This document shows, one piece after another, positions 1 to 14,341 of a stretch of 64,000 bases of DNA (position 1 is the first letter of the stretch; each line of letters begins with the position of its first letter). The stretch is from Haliotis asinina. Taxonomy: Eukaryota > Mollusca > Gastropoda > Lepetellida > Haliotidae. Below the pieces are notes generated by a model, which saw nothing but the letters and a program-made list of their open reading frames with translations, had not been told where the DNA came from and made no database searches. The stretch spans positions 25,622,249-25,686,248 of the forward strand of contig NC_090283.1 of NCBI RefSeq assembly GCF_037392515.1. Reading direction: 5' to 3'. The position numbers and the translations under genes were made by a program.

Positions 1-3000
1 TCAAGCATGTGATACGTGAGAAGTACTTGTGGCAGTATTCCTAATGTTGTCAAGCATGTGATACGTGAGAAGTACTTGTGGGAGTGTCCCTAGTGCTGTC
101 AAGCATGTGGTACGTGAAAAGTACTTTTGGAAGTGTCCCGAATTCTGTCAAGCATGTGATACGTGAGAAGTACTTGTGGGAGTATCCCTAATGCTGTCAA
201 GCATGTGATACGTGAGAAGTACCTGTGGGAGTGTCCCTAATGCTGTCAAGCATGTGATACGTGAGAAGTACGTTTGGGAGTATTCCTAATGCTGTCAAGC
301 ATGTGATACGTGAGAAGTACTTGTGGGAGTGTCCCTAGTGCTGTCAAGCATGTGATACGTGAGAAGTACTTGTGGGAGTATTCCTAATGCTGTCAAGCAT
401 GTGATACGTGAGAAGTACTTGTAGGAGTGTCCCTAATGCTGTCAAGCATGTGATACGTGAGAAGTTCTTGTGGGAGTATTCCTAATGCTGTGAAGCATGT
501 GATACGTGAGAAGTACTTGTGGGAGTATTCCTAATGCTGTCAAGCATATGATACGTGAGAAGTACTTGTGGGAGTATCCCTAATGCTGTCAAGCATGTGA
601 TACGTGAGAAGTACTTTTGGGAGCATTCCTAATGCTGTGAAGCATGTGATACGTGAGAAGTACTTGTGGGAGTATCCCTAATGCTGTCTAACATGTGATA
701 CGTGAGAAGTACTTGTGGGAGTATCCCTAATGCTGTCAAGCATGTGATACGTGAGAAGTACTTGTGGGAGTATTCCTAATGTTGTCAAGCATGTGATACG
801 TGAGAAGTACTTGTGGGAGTGTCCCTAGTGCTGTCAAGCATGTGGTACGTGAAAAGTACTTTTGGAAGTGTCCCGAATGCTGTCAAGCATGTGATACGTG
901 AGAAGTACTTGTGGGAGTATCCCTAATGCTGTCAAGCATGTGATACGTGAGAAGTACCTGTGGGAGTGTCCCTAATGCTGTCAAGCATGTGATACGTGAG
1001 AAGTACGTTTGGGAGTATTCCTAATGCTGTCAAGCATGTGATACGTGAGAAGTACTTGTGGGAGTATCCCTAATGCTGTCAAGCATGTGATACGTGAGAA
1101 GTACTTGTGGGAGTATTCCTAATGCTGTCAAGCATGTGATACGTGAGAAGTACTTGTGGGAGTATTCCTAATGCTGTCAAGCATGCGATACGTGAGAAGT
1201 ACTTGTGGGAGTATCCCTAATGCTGTCAAGCATGTGATACGTGACAAGTACTTGTGGGAGTATTCCTAATGCTGTCAAGCATGTGATACGTGAGAAGTAC
1301 TTGTGGGAGTATCCCTAATGCTGTTAAGCATGTGATAGGTGAGAAGTACTTGTGGGAGTATCCCTAATGCTCTCAAGCATGTGATATGTGAGAAGTACTT
1401 GTGGGAGTATCCCTAATGCTGTCAAGCATGTGATGCGTGAGAAGTACGTTTGGGAGTATTCCTGTTGCTGTGAAGCATGTGATACGTGAGAAGTACTTTT
1501 GGAAGTGTCCCTAATGCTGTCAAGTATGTGATACGTGAGAAGTACTTGTGGGAGTATCCCTAATGATGTCAAGCATGTGATACGTGAGAAGTACTTGTGC
1601 TAGTATCCCTAATGCTGTCAAGCATGTGATACGTGAGAAGTACTTGTGGGAGTATCCCTAATCCTGTGAAGCATGTGATACGTGAGAAGTACTTGTGGGA
1701 GTATCCCTAATGCTATAAACCATATGACACGTGAGGAGTACTTGTGGGAGTATCCCTAATGCTGTCAAGCATGTGATACGTGAGAAGTACTTGTAGGAGT
1801 ATCCCTAATGCTGTCAAGCATGTGATACGTCAGAAGTACTTGTGGGAGTGTCACTAATGCTGTCAAGCATATGACAGGTGAGAAGTACTTGTGGGAGTAT
1901 CCCTAATGCTGTCAAGCATTTGATACATGAGAAGTACTTGTGGGAGTAAACCTAATGCTGTCAAACATGTGATACGTGAGAAGTACTTGTGGGAGTATCC
2001 CTAATGCTGTCAAGCATGTGATACGTGAGAAGTACCTGTGGGAGTGTCCCTAATGCTGTCAAGCATGTGATACGTGAGAAGTACGTTTGGGAGTATTCCT
2101 AATGCTGTCAAGCATGTGATACGTGAGAAGTACTTGTGGGAGTGTCCCTAATGCTGTCAAGCATGTGATACGTGAGAAGTACTTGTGGGAGTATTCCTAA
2201 TGCTGTCAAGCATGTGATACGTGAGAAGTACTTGTAGGAGTGTCCCTAATGCTGTCAAGCATGTGATACGTGAGAAGTACTTGTGGGAGTATTCCTAATG
2301 CTGTGAAGCATGTGATACGTGAGAAGTACTTGTGGGAGTATTCCTAATGCTGTCAAGCATATGATACGTGAGAAGTACTTGTGGGAGTATCCCTAATGCT
2401 GTCAAGCATGTGATACGTGAGAAGTACTTTTGGGAGCATTCCTAATGCTGTGAAGCATGTGATACGTGAGAAGTACTTGTGGGAGTATCCCTAATGCTGT
2501 CTAACATGTGATACGTGAGAAGTACTTGTGGGAGTATCCCTAATGCTGTCAAGCATGTGATACGTGAGAAGTACTTGTGGGAGTATTCCTAATGTTGTCA
2601 AGCATGTGATACGTGAGAAGTACTTGTGGGAGTGTCCCTAGTGCTGTGAAGCATGTGGTACGTGAAAAGTACTTTTGGAAGTGTCCCTAAGGCTGTCAAG
2701 CATGTGATACGTGAGAAGTACTTGTGGGAGTATCCCTAATGCTGTCAAGCATGTGATACGTGAGAAGTACCTGTGGGAGTGTCCCTAATGCTGTCAAGCA
2801 TGTGATACGTGAGAAGTACTTGTGGGAGTATTCCTAATGCTGTCAAGCATGTGATACGTGAGAAGTACTTGTGGGAGTATTCCTAATGCTGTCAAGCATG
2901 CGATACGTGAGAAGTACTTGTGGGAGTATCCCTAATGCTGTCAAGCATGTGATACGTGACAAGTACTTGTGGGAGTATTCCTAATGCTGTCAAGCATGTG

Positions 3001-6000
3001 ATACGTGAGAAGTACTTGTGGGAGTATCCCTAATGCTGTTAAGCATGTGATAGGTGAGAAGTACTTGTGGGAGTATCCCTAATGCTCTCAAGCATGTGAT
3101 ATGTGAGAAGTACTTGTGGGAGTATCCCTAATGCTGTCAAGCATGTGATGCGTGAGAAGTACGTTTGGGAGTATTCCTGTTGCTGTGAAGCATGTGATAC
3201 GTGAGAAGTACTTTTGGAAGTGTCCCTAATGCTGTCAAGTATGTGATACGTGAGAAGTACTTGTGGGAGTATCCCTAATGATGTCAAGCATGTGATACGT
3301 GAGAAGTACTTGTGCTAGTATCCCTAATGCTGTCAAGCATGTGATACGTGAGAAGTACTTGTGGGAGTATCCCTAATCCTGTGAAGCATGTGATACGTGA
3401 GAAGTACTTGTGGGAGTATCCCTAATGCTATGAAGCATATGACACGTGAGAAGTACTTGTGGGAGTATCCCTAATGCTGTCAAGCATGTGATACGTGAGA
3501 AGTACTTGTAGGAGTATCCCTAATGCTGTCAAGCATGTGATACGTCAGAAGTACTTGTGGGAGTGTCACTAATGCTGTCAAGCATATGACAGGTGAGAAG
3601 TACTTGTGGGAGTATCCCTAATGCTGTCAAGCATGTGATACATGAGAAGTACTTGTGGGAGTAAACCTAATGCTGTCAAACATGTGATACGTGAGAAGTA
3701 CTTGTGGGAGTATCCCTAGTGCTGTCAAACATGTGATACGTGAGAAGTACTTTAGGAAGTGTCCCTAATGCTGTCAAGCATGTGAGACGTGAGAAGTACT
3801 TGTGGGAGTGTCCCTATTGCTGTGAAGCATGTGATACGTGAGAAGTACGTTTGGAAGTGTCCCTAGTGCTGTCAAGCATGTGATACGTGAGAAGTACTTG
3901 TGGGAGTATCCCTAATGGTGTCAAGCATGTGATACGTGAGAAGTACTTGTGGGAGTATTCCTAATGCTGTCAAGCATATGATACGTGAGAAGTACTTGTG
4001 GGAGTATTCCTAATGCTGTCAAGCATGTGATACGTGAGAAGTACTTGTGGGAGTGTCCCTAATGCTGTCAAGCATGTGATACGTGATAAGTACTTGTGGG
4101 AGTATTCCTAATGCTGTCAAGCATGTGATACGTAAGAAGTACTTGTGGGAGTATCCCTAATGCTGTGAAGCATGTGATACGTGAGAAGTACTTGTGGGAG
4201 TATCCCTAATGCTGTCAAGCATGTGATATGTGAGAAGTGCTTGTGGGAGTATCCCTAATGCTGTCAAGCATGTGATGCGTGAGAAGTACGTTTCGGAGTA
4301 TTCCTATTGCTGTGAAGCATGTGATACGTGAGAAGTACTTTTGGAAGTGTCCCTAATGCTGTCAAGCATGTGATACGTGAGAAGTACTTGTGGGAGTGTC
4401 CCTAATGCTGTCAAGCATGTGATACGTGAGAAGTACCTGTGGGAGTGTCCCTAATGCTGTCAAGCATGTGATACGTGAGAAGTATGTTTGGGAGTATTCC
4501 TAGTGCTGTTAAGCATGTGGTACGTGAGAAGTACTTTTGGAAGTGTCCCTAATGGTGTCAAGTATGGGATACGTGAGAAGTACTTGTGGAAGTATCCATA
4601 ATGCTGTCAAGCATGTGATACGTGAGAAGTACTTGTGCTAGTATCCCTAATGCTGTTGAGCATGTGATACGTGAGAAGTACTTTTGGGAGTATCCCTAAT
4701 CCTGTGAAGCATGTGATACGTGAGAAGTACTTGTGGGAGTATCCCTAATGCTGTCAAGCATGTGATACGTGAGAAGTACTTGTAGGAGTATCCCTAATGC
4801 TGTCAAGCATGTGATACGTCAGAAGTACTTGTGGGAGTGTCCCTAATGCTGTCAAGCATATGACAGGTGAGAAGTACTTGTGGGAGTATCCCTAATGCTG
4901 TCAAGCATGTGATACGTGAGAAGTACCTGTGGGAGTGTCCCTAATGCTGTCAAGCATGTGATACGTGAGAAGTACTTGTGGGAGTATTCCTAATGCTGTC
5001 AAGCATGTGATACGTGAGAAGTACTTGTGGGAGTATTCCTAATGCTGTCAAGCATGCGATACGTGAGAAGTACTTGTGGGAGTATCCCTAATGCTGTCAA
5101 GCATGTGATACGTGACAAGTACTTGTGGGAGTATTCCTAATGCTGTCAAGCATGTGATACGTGAGAAGTACTTGTGGGAGTATCCCTAATGCTGTTAAGC
5201 ATGTGATAGGTGAGAAGTACTTGTGGGAGTATCCCTAATGCTCTCAAGCATGTGATATGTGAGAAGTACTTGTGGGAGTATCCCTAATGCTGTCAAGCAT
5301 GTGATGCGTGAGAAGTACGTTTGGGAGTATTCCTGTTGCTGTGAAGCATGTGATACGTGAGAAGTACTTTTGGAAGTGTCCCTAATGCTGTCAAGTATGT
5401 GATACGTGAGAAGTACTTGTGGGAGTATCCCTAATGATGTCAAGCATGTGATACGTGAGAAGTACTTGTGCTAGTATCCCTAATGCTGTCAAGCATGTGA
5501 TACGTGAGAAGTACTTGTGGGAGTATCCCTAATCCTGTGAAGCATGTGATACGTGAGAAGTACTTGTGGGAGTATCCCTAATGCTATGAAGCATATGACA
5601 CGTGAGAAGTACTTGTGGGAGTATCCCTAATGCTGTCAAGCATGTGATACGTGAGAAGTACTTGTAGGAGTATCCCTAATGCTGTCAAGCATGTGATACG
5701 TCAGAAGTACTTGTGGGAGTGTCACTAATGCTGTCAAGCATATGACAGGTGAGAAGTACTTGTGGGAGTATCCCTAATGCTGTCAAGCATGTGATACATG
5801 AGAAGTACTTGTGGGAGTAAACCTAATGCTGTCAAACATGTGATACGTGAGAAGTACTTGTGGGAGTATCCCTAGTGCTGTCAAACATGTGATACGTGAG
5901 AAGTACTTTAGGAAGTGTCCCTAATGCTGTCAAGCATGTGAGACGTGAGAAGTACTTGTGGGAGTGTCCCTATTGCTGTGAAGCATGTGATACGTGAGAA

Positions 6001-9000
6001 GTACGTTTGGAAGTGTCCCTAGTGCTGTCAAGCATGTGATACGTGAGAAGTACTTGTGGGAGTATCCCTAATGGTGTCAAGCATGTGATACGTGAGAAGT
6101 ACTTGTGGGAGTATTCCTAATGCTGTCAAGCATATGATACGTGAGAAGTACTTGTGGGAGTATTCCTAATGCTGTCAAGCATGTGATACGTGAGAAGTAC
6201 TTGTGGGAGTGTCCCTAATGCTGTCAAGCATGTGATACGTGATAAGTACTTGTGGGAGTATTCCTAATGCTGTCAAGCATGTGATACGTAAGAAGTACTT
6301 GTGGGAGTATCCCTAATGCTGTGAAGCATGTGATACGTGAGAAGTACTTGTGGGAGTATCCCTAATGCTGTCAAGCATGTGATATGTGAGAAGTGCTTGT
6401 GGGAGTATCCCTAATGCTGTCAAGCATGTGATGCGTGAGAAGTACGTTTCGGAGTATTCCTATTGCTGTGAAGCATGTGATACGTGAGAAGTACTTTTGG
6501 AAGTGTCCCTAATGCTGTCAAGCATGTGATACGTGAGAAGTACTTGTGGGAGTGTCCCTAATGCTGTCAAGCATGTGATACGTGAGAAGTACCTGTGGGA
6601 GTGTCCCTAATGCTGTCAAGCATGTGATACGTGAGAAGTATGTTTGGGAGTATTCCTAGTGCTGTTAAGCATGTGGTACGTGAGAAGTACTTTTGGAAGT
6701 GTCCCTAATGGTGTCAAGTATGGGATACGTGAGAAGTACTTGTGGAAGTATCCATAATGCTGTCAAGCATGTGATACGTGAGAAGTACTTGTGCTAGTAT
6801 CCCTAATGCTGTTGAGCATGTGATACGTGAGAAGTACTTTTGGGAGTATCCCTAATCCTGTGAAGCATGTGATACGTGAGAAGTACTTGTGGGAGTATCC
6901 CTAATGCTGTCAAGCATGTGATACGTGAGAAGTACTTGTAGGAGTATCCCTAATGCTGTCAAGCATGTGATACGTCAGAAGTACTTGTGGGAGTGTCCCT
7001 AATGCTGTCAAGCATATGACAGGTGAGAAGTACTTGTGGGAGTATCCCTAATGCTGTCAAGCATGTGATACGTGAGAAGTACTTGTGGGAGTAAACCTAA
7101 TGCTGTCAAACATGTGACACGTGAGAAGTACTTGTGGGAGTATCCCTAATGCTGTCAAACATGTGATACGTGAGAAGTACTTTAGGAAGTGTCCCTAATG
7201 CTGTCAAGCATGTGATACGTGAGAAGTGCTTTTGGAAGTGTCCCTAGTGCTGTCAAGCATGTGATACGTGAGAAGTGCTTTTGGAAGTGTCCCTAGTGCT
7301 GTCAAGCATGTGATACGTGAGAAGTGCTTTTGGAAGTGTCCCTGGTGCTGTCAAGCATGTGATACGTGAGAAGTACTTATGGGAGTATCCCTAATGCTGT
7401 CAAGCATGTGATACGTGAGAAGTACTTGTGGGAGTATCCCTAGTGCTGTCAAGCATGTGATACGTGAGAAGTACTTGTGGGAGTATTCCTAATGCTGTCA
7501 AGCATATGATACGTGAGAAGTACTTGTGGGAGTATTCCTAATGCTGTCAAGCATGTGATACGTGAGAAGTACTTGTGGGAGTATCCCTAATGCTGTCAAG
7601 CATGTGATACGTGAGAAGTACTTGTGGGAGTATCCCTAATGCTGTCAAACATGTGATACGTGAGAAGTACTTTAGGAAGTGTCCCTAATGCTGTCAAGCA
7701 TGTGAGACGTGAGAAGTACTTGTGGGAGTGTCCCTATTGCTGTCAAGCATGTGATACGTGAGAAGTACTTTTGGAAGTGTCCCTAGTGCTGTCAAGCATG
7801 TGATACGTGAGAAGTACTTGTGGGAGTATCCCTAATGGTGTCAAGCATGTGATACGTGAGAAGTACTTGTGGGAGTATTCCTAATGCTGTCAAGCATATG
7901 ATACGTGAGAAGTACTTGTGGGAGTATTCCTAATGCTGTCAAGCATGTGATACGTGAGAAGTACTTGTGGGAGTATCCCTAATGCTGTCAAGCATGTGAT
8001 ACGTGAGAAGTACTTGTGGGAGTATTCCTAATGCTGTGAAGCATGTGATACGTGAGAAGTACTTGTGGGAGTATCCCTAATGCTGTCAAGCATGTGATAC
8101 GTGAGAAGTACTTGTGGGAGTATCCCTAATGCTGTCAAGCATGTGATATGTGAGAAGTACTTGTGGGAGTATCCCTAATGCTGTCAAGCATGTGATACGT
8201 GAGAAGTACGTTTGGGAGTATTCCTATTGCTGTGAAGCATGTGATACGTGAGAAGTACTTTTGGAAGTGTCCCTAATGCTGTCAAGCATGTGATACGTGA
8301 GAAGTACTTGTGGGAGTATCCCTAATGCTGTCAAGCATGTGATACGTGAGAAGTACCTGTGGGAGTGTCCCTAATGCTGTCAAGCATGTGATACGTGAGA
8401 AGTATGTTTGGGAGTATTCCTAATGCTGTTAAGCATGTGATACGTGAGAAGTACTTGTGGGAGTGTCCCTAGTGCTGTCAAGCATGTGAGACGTGAGAAG
8501 TACTTGTGGGAGTATCCCTAATGCTGTCAAGCATGTGATACGTGAGAAGTACTTGTGCTAGTATCCCTAATGCTGTTAAGCATGTGATACGTGAGAAGTA
8601 CTTGTGGGAGTATCCCTAATCCTGTGAAGCATGTGATACGTGAGAAGTACTTGTGGGAGTATCCCTAGTGCTATGAATCATATGATACGTGAGAAATACT
8701 TGTGGGAGTATCCCTAATGCTGTCAAACATGTGATACGTGAGAAGTACTTGTAGGAGTATCCCTAAGGCTGTCAAGCATGTGATACGTGAGAAGTACTTG
8801 TGGGAGTGTCCCTAATGCTGTCAAGCATATGACAGGTGAGAAGTACTTGTGGGAGTATCCCTAATGCTGTCAAGCATGTGATACGTGAGAAGTACTTGTG
8901 GGAGTAAACCTAATGCTGTCAAACATGTGATACGTGAGATGTACTTGTGGGAGTGTCCCTAATGCTGTCAAACATGTGATTCGTGAGAAGTACTTTAGGA

Positions 9001-10241
9001 AGTGTCCCTATTGCTGTCAAGCATGTGATACGTGAGAAGTACTTGTGGGAGTGTCCCTATTGCTGTCAAGCATGTGATACGTGAGAAGTGCTTTTGGAAG
9101 TGTCCCTAGTGCTGTCAAGCATGTGATATGTGAGATGTACTTATGGGAGTATCCCTAATGCTATCAAGCATGTGATACGTGAGAAGTACTTGTGGGAGTA
9201 TCCCTAATGCTGTCAAGCATGTGATACGTGAGAAGTACGTTTGGGAGTATTCCTAATTCTGTCAAGCTGTGATACGTGAGAAGTACTTGTGGGAGTATCC
9301 CTAATGCTGTCAAGTATATGATACGTGAGAAGTACTTGTGGGAGTGTCCCTAGTGCTGTCAAGCATGTGATACGTGAGAAGTACGTTTGGGAGTATATCT
9401 AATGCTGTCAAGCATGTGATACGTGAGAAGTACTTGTGGGAGTATCCCTAATGCTGTGAAGCATGTGATACGTGAGAAGTACCTGTGGAAGTGTCCCTAA
9501 TGCTGTCAAACATGTGATACGTGAGAAGTACCTGTGGGAGTATCCCTAATGCTGTCAAGCATGTGATACGTGAGAAGTACGTTTGGGAGTGTTCCTATTG
9601 CTGTCAAGCATGTGATACGTGAGAAGTACTTTTGGAAGTGTCCCTAATGCTGTCAAGCATGTGATGCGTGAGAAGTACTTGTGGGAGTGTCCCTAATGCT
9701 GTCAAGCATGTGATACGTGAGAAGTACGTTTGGGACTATTCCTAATGCTGTCAAGCATGTGATACGTGAGAAGTACTTGTGGGAGTATCCCTAATGCTGT
9801 CAAACATGTGATACGTGAGAAGTACGTTTAGGAGTATTCCTAATGCTGTCAAGCATGTGATACGTGAGAAGTACGTTTGGGAGTATCCCTAAGGCTGTCA
9901 AGCATATGATACGTGAGAAGTACCTGTGGGAGTATCCCTAATGCTGTCAAGCATGTGATACGTGAGAAGTACGTTTGGGAGTATTCCTAATGCTTTCAAG
10001 CATGTGATACGTGAGAAGTACTTTTGGAAGGTGTCCCTAATGGTGTCAAGCTTGTGATACGTGAGAAGTACTTGTGGGAGTATCCCTAATGCTGTCAAGC
10101 ATGTGATACGTGAGTAGTACTTGTGGGAGTATTCCTAATGTTGTCAAGCATGTGATACGTGAGAAGTACTTGTGGGAGTCTTCCTAATGCTGTGAAGTAC
10201 GTGATACGTGAGAAGTACTTTTGGAAGTGTCCCTAATGCTG
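1..10241. repeat. 49-bp satellite array with higher-order structure
   Basis: About 209 head-to-tail copies of a 49-bp unit. Read on the + strand the unit runs from CTGTCAAGCATGTGATACGT through GAGAAGTACTTGTGGGAGTA to TCCCTAATG. Copies differ by a few substitutions (for example TTTTGGAAGTGTCCC or GTTTGGGAGTATTCC variants). Variant patterns recur at exact multiples of 49: 735 bp (15 units, 40 to 775), 1813 bp (37 units, 775 to 2588), 1715 bp (35 units, 1324 to 3039) and 2156 bp (44 units, 3039 to 5195, also 4561 to 6717). Single-base indels appear near the right edge (about 9265 and 10030). Short open frames of 66-82 codons occur on the minus strand, but they only reflect the repeat and are not genes. 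The array runs off the left end of the window. Confidence 0.97.
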
Positions 10242-10245
10242 ATAA

Positions 10246-10515
10246 GTGAGTGAGTTAGTTGTGTTTTACGCCGCACTCAGCAATAATGCAGTTATATTAC
10301 AGTGGCAGTCTGTAAATAATCGAGTCTTGATCAGACAACCCAGTGATCAAGAGTATGAGCATCGATCTGTGCAATTGGGAACCGATGACATGTGTCAACC
10401 ATGTAAGCGAGCCTGACCACCCGATCCCGTTAGTCGCCTCTTCCGACAAGCATAGTCGCCCTTTATGACAAGCATGGGTTGCTGAAGGCTATTCTACCCC
10501 AGACCTTTACGGGTC
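10246..10515 (-). mobile_element. SINE-like repeat, family 1 (minus copy)
   Basis: Begins GTGAGTGAGTTAGTTGTG next to the satellite and ends near TTTACGGGTCA. It belongs to a family seen at least seven more times here (10560-10760, 26023-26275, 27645-27805, 30915-31110, 31187-31460, 44115-44315, 57142-57358). In sense orientation the family starts ACCCGTGAAGGT, passes through GATCGGGTGGTCAGGCTCGC, and ends in a hairpin followed by AAACTAAACTCACTCACTC. No clear pol III A or B box was seen, so SINE is an inference from length, copy number and tail. Confidence 0.75.
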
Positions 10516-10559
10516 AATTGGCTGATGACTCCAAAGGAGGAACTCCTGAAAAATCGGGT

Positions 10560-10760
10560 TAGAAGTGATCTTCAGTAACTCATGCTTGTCGTAAGAGGCG
10601 ATTAACGTGGTCGGGTGATCAAACTCGCTGACGTGGTTGGCACACGTCATTATATCCCAGGTGTTCATGACAGTCTGGTCCAGACTCGATTATATGCAGA
10701 CGGGAAGACATACGTCTGGATTGTTGCTGACTGTAGAGTTAAACAATAACCAAACGAACT
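10560..10760 (+). mobile_element. SINE-like repeat, family 1 (degraded, inverted to its neighbour)
   Basis: Matches the same family in the opposite orientation (CTTCAGTAACTCATGCTTGT, then TCGGGTGATCAAACTCGC, then GGTCCAGACTCGATTAT). It forms an inverted pair with the copy at 10246-10515. The 3' tail is degraded. No gene lies between the pair and SDR exon 9 at 10874. Confidence 0.65.
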
Positions 10761-10873
10761 TAAGTGGGACAGTTTTGCAATTTAATTCAACATCCTACAG
10801 AGTATATGAGTTTTCTCCTTTCATATTCTGCTAATGGTGGATCCGCGTAGGCCTCATGCGTTCCTCAACATGT

Positions 10874-13800
10874 TCAGGCCAAGGTTGGTGTGGTCATTGT
10901 GATCCCACCATCAGCCCTGAAACACTCCCCAGTTACAAAGGCTGCTTTATCCGAGGCTACGAAGACCACAAGATGACCAATTTCCTCCGGGGTACTCCCT
11001 CGACCAAGTGGCGTCGCATTTACCAGACCTATACAAAACTGAGAAAGACAGCGAATGAATACCTGCAAGGATTTAGTATATATGCTGCACTTAAGCTGCA
11101 CCAATATGTAGTCACCAATCGTTTCTCATTCTACTTCGGAAGGCTATGACTAAACAAAATGGGATGTGGTGTTTGTTGGTTGCTATCAACCACAGGTTAC
11201 CACACCAGATTTAGCGATTTACACACTTACCTGATCAAGTTTGTCTTCAGGCAATATCTTCGAAAAGGCTGGGGTGGTTACATAGCCTGGACTAAAACGA
11301 TGAAACATGATACTGAATACACCTATCACGAGAAGCGTACCAGTAACAGCAAATATTATAGTTAAACTGAATACAGTTGTCACAATGTGTTAGAGCGAAA
11401 CACGAAAAAGTGTACGGAATGATAGCAGGAAACCATGTATGACTTAATCAATAACAACCACAAACGAAACACACAACTTTGTGATATCCATATTCAGTAT
11501 TTTATACCTTTCGTCTTTTTATAATGTTTGATGCATCTTCCTGTGTCTTGTTTTATTGTGAATAAAGGTCGTCTTATTCGTAGAATTGACTTACAAAGAC
11601 AGCTGATTTGCTGATACAGCAGTTTCTGTTATGCTGGTTTCAGCTTTCCGCGTGAAATGTACATTTATCAAGTGATTGCGAAGCTATAAGTTGTAAAACT
11701 TCTGAGATAATGTGTGTAGTGTAAAAATTTGTTCATGACTGACTCCAGAAACGGACAATGTATACTTTTGAAAATTCAGTGAAAAACTAACAAATACTGT
11801 ATTCTTGGGACAGTGTGAGAAGCTTTTACCGACACTGCACCCAGAAGGAACAAAAACAAAAAACAAAAACATGTGATACACCACAAGATGCCCGTTACTG
11901 AGCTGATTGTATCTCATTTCATACCAAACTCACATAGATCTACATCAAGCAATCGGTATTAGAAAGGAATCTTGTTGCTTTTCTGGGTGTACTTGATGGC
12001 AACGGTAACACTGACACGCTCCACGTGCAAAACCGGTTCTGTGGGTACCTATTAGTCATGTTATTGTAACCAAACACAAACAGATCTACGTAGAAAGAAT
12101 CCACATTAAACATACAGTCTTTTAAGTAAAAAGGTTCTTGCTTTTCTGGGTGTACTTACTTGATAGCATTGACACGTACCCCGTGCGAAGCCAGTTCTGT
12201 GGAAGGAAATATTGTTTATTGCTTAACAACGCTTGGCAATATTCTGCAATCCTTGCAGTTTTCGTTCGACATGTATAGACAGTTCGGGAAAATGCAGATT
12301 CTTTACGGAATCGTTTTACTTGTTAATTCTTCAATTTTAAAGTATTAAAAATATTTATGATAATAGATTTTGGTTCCCAAGCATATACGTTTACGTATTT
12401 AGGTCATTCGGTTCACTGTGGTAAAAGTCACTTTCCGCAACACAATCATCAACAAAAAACTGCAGCAGCTGATAGGAGTTGGGCGTCCTAAATTTTGGAC
12501 ATGGGTTCAAAGACTAACCTTGAGCAAGGTATCTTGTAAATGTGTCTAGGGCAGTCTTCGACATGACGTAAACACCTAAACCAGGCATCTGCACCGGAAA
12601 GAAGGTTGAAAATTTGGTTATTCAATTTGCATGATGAACAAAAATAATAGAAGCAGACTTTTAACCTCATTTGAATAGATGTCAAATGAACGGTGAATAT
12701 GATATTTTCGCCACTAATAATAAATTATGGTAACACAACATCCGTATTTATCACATATCAACTTATCGTAGTGTCTTATACATCATGCCTATTCTGAAGT
12801 ACAGGTGTTTTAAACTGTTTTAGTTTCAGGGGTTATGGATTCGTCTTGTGTTTGACACTCACAATTGTACTTGTGGCTGAAGTCGAAATATTGACCACGT
12901 TTCCTGAAACAAACGGATTTGATAAGCCTTAAAACCAGTCACCATTACACTCACCACATCCTCAAGACGAAAGCTGGAAAATATCACGTGTTTTACGCTG
13001 ACAGTTGGACAAGCAGTTATCAAAAAACTCAATATATGGTTACTTTGGAATCTATTTGATCCCTGCCTCAAGACACACAATGTTTCCACTGAAACGATAA
13101 CCTGAACAAAATGTGCTGAAATCACCTCTTTCTACGTCGTAGAGCATACATACCAGTGAACATCTGATTTTGGGTACAGGTGTTAATGCAAAGTCTTTCT
13201 GTTGTTTTGTACAGAATAAACTATTAAAAAAACAGAACGATGGCATAAACCACACTCATAAATTCTCATTCATTTAGAATGTACCTTTAGTTTCAATCAA
13301 ATGTGGCGCAGTTAACTGTGTCAGAAACAAGGGTGCCTCGACGTTTACCGCCATCAATGTATCGTACTGTTCTTTGGTCGCTGATGTCAGCGGATTCAAG
13401 CCTCCGATCCCCGCATTGTTCACCTAAACACAGATCTGATACAATTTGTTTGTTTTGTGGTGTAACGCCACACTCTGTAAACAGTTATAAGGCGTCTTCT
13501 TCGAGATATTCGAGCAATAAAATCTAGTGGTTGATAATATGAGCAACGCCGGTGTTCATGAAGCAATATGAAACGACACATTTCAGTCCTATATTTAAAC
13601 TTTGGGCTAGGGTCCATGCAGGTAGCACAAGTAATGTAAGTCTCCATGGCCCTATAGTGTAGCATAGGTGACCCTGCAGACTATCAAGGCATTTCTACCT
13701 GGGTCCTTCTAGCCCTTCTGCAGAAGCCAAAGTATACTCACCAGAATGTCTATTTTCCCGAACTTCTTCTTTGTTGTCTCAACGAGAGTGCTTCTGAAAG

Positions 13801-14307
13801 CATCCTGTGTGATGTCACCCACGTTTGTCAGAATATCCTGTGCCAGTTAAGTGATCACCTTCATAAAATACTAATTTCGATACACTGTAATATTTGCCAA
13901 TTTGGCACTGAGGAAAGAAAATTCATGATTGCGTTTCGGCACTAATTTTGAAATAAGATTGGAAACTCTACCAATATCTATTTGTGGACCCTGATCGCAT
14001 AACGGTTATGACTTTCACAACCAAAATTAACACCGATGCCTTGGACTATACGGATTATGTTTTAATGTACAGAATTGTGACATTCTTATTTGATTTCTAC
14101 AGACCTGACACCCTGCTTTCATGCAGTTCTTGACTACTTCCTCCAAATTGTCTTGGTTCCTACCAGTCAGTGACAGTTTGGCGCCTTCCTTTGCAAACAC
14201 TGCTGCAATTCCTGCCCCGATACCTGAACTGGAACCTGAATGGAGTTGATTCAATATAGACACGTGCTCTCATTTGGTTTATATGTGAAATCACTGAGTA
14301 GTGATTA

Positions 14308-14341
<34 letters not shown>

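Noticed and set aside
1324..1572. 82-codon minus-strand frame repeated identically at 3039 and 5195
   Set aside because: It is made only of 49-bp satellite units. The identity comes from block duplication, and the period is not a multiple of three.
1..10241. CRISPR-like array
   Set aside because: Units are contiguous with no unique spacers, and the DNA is eukaryotic.
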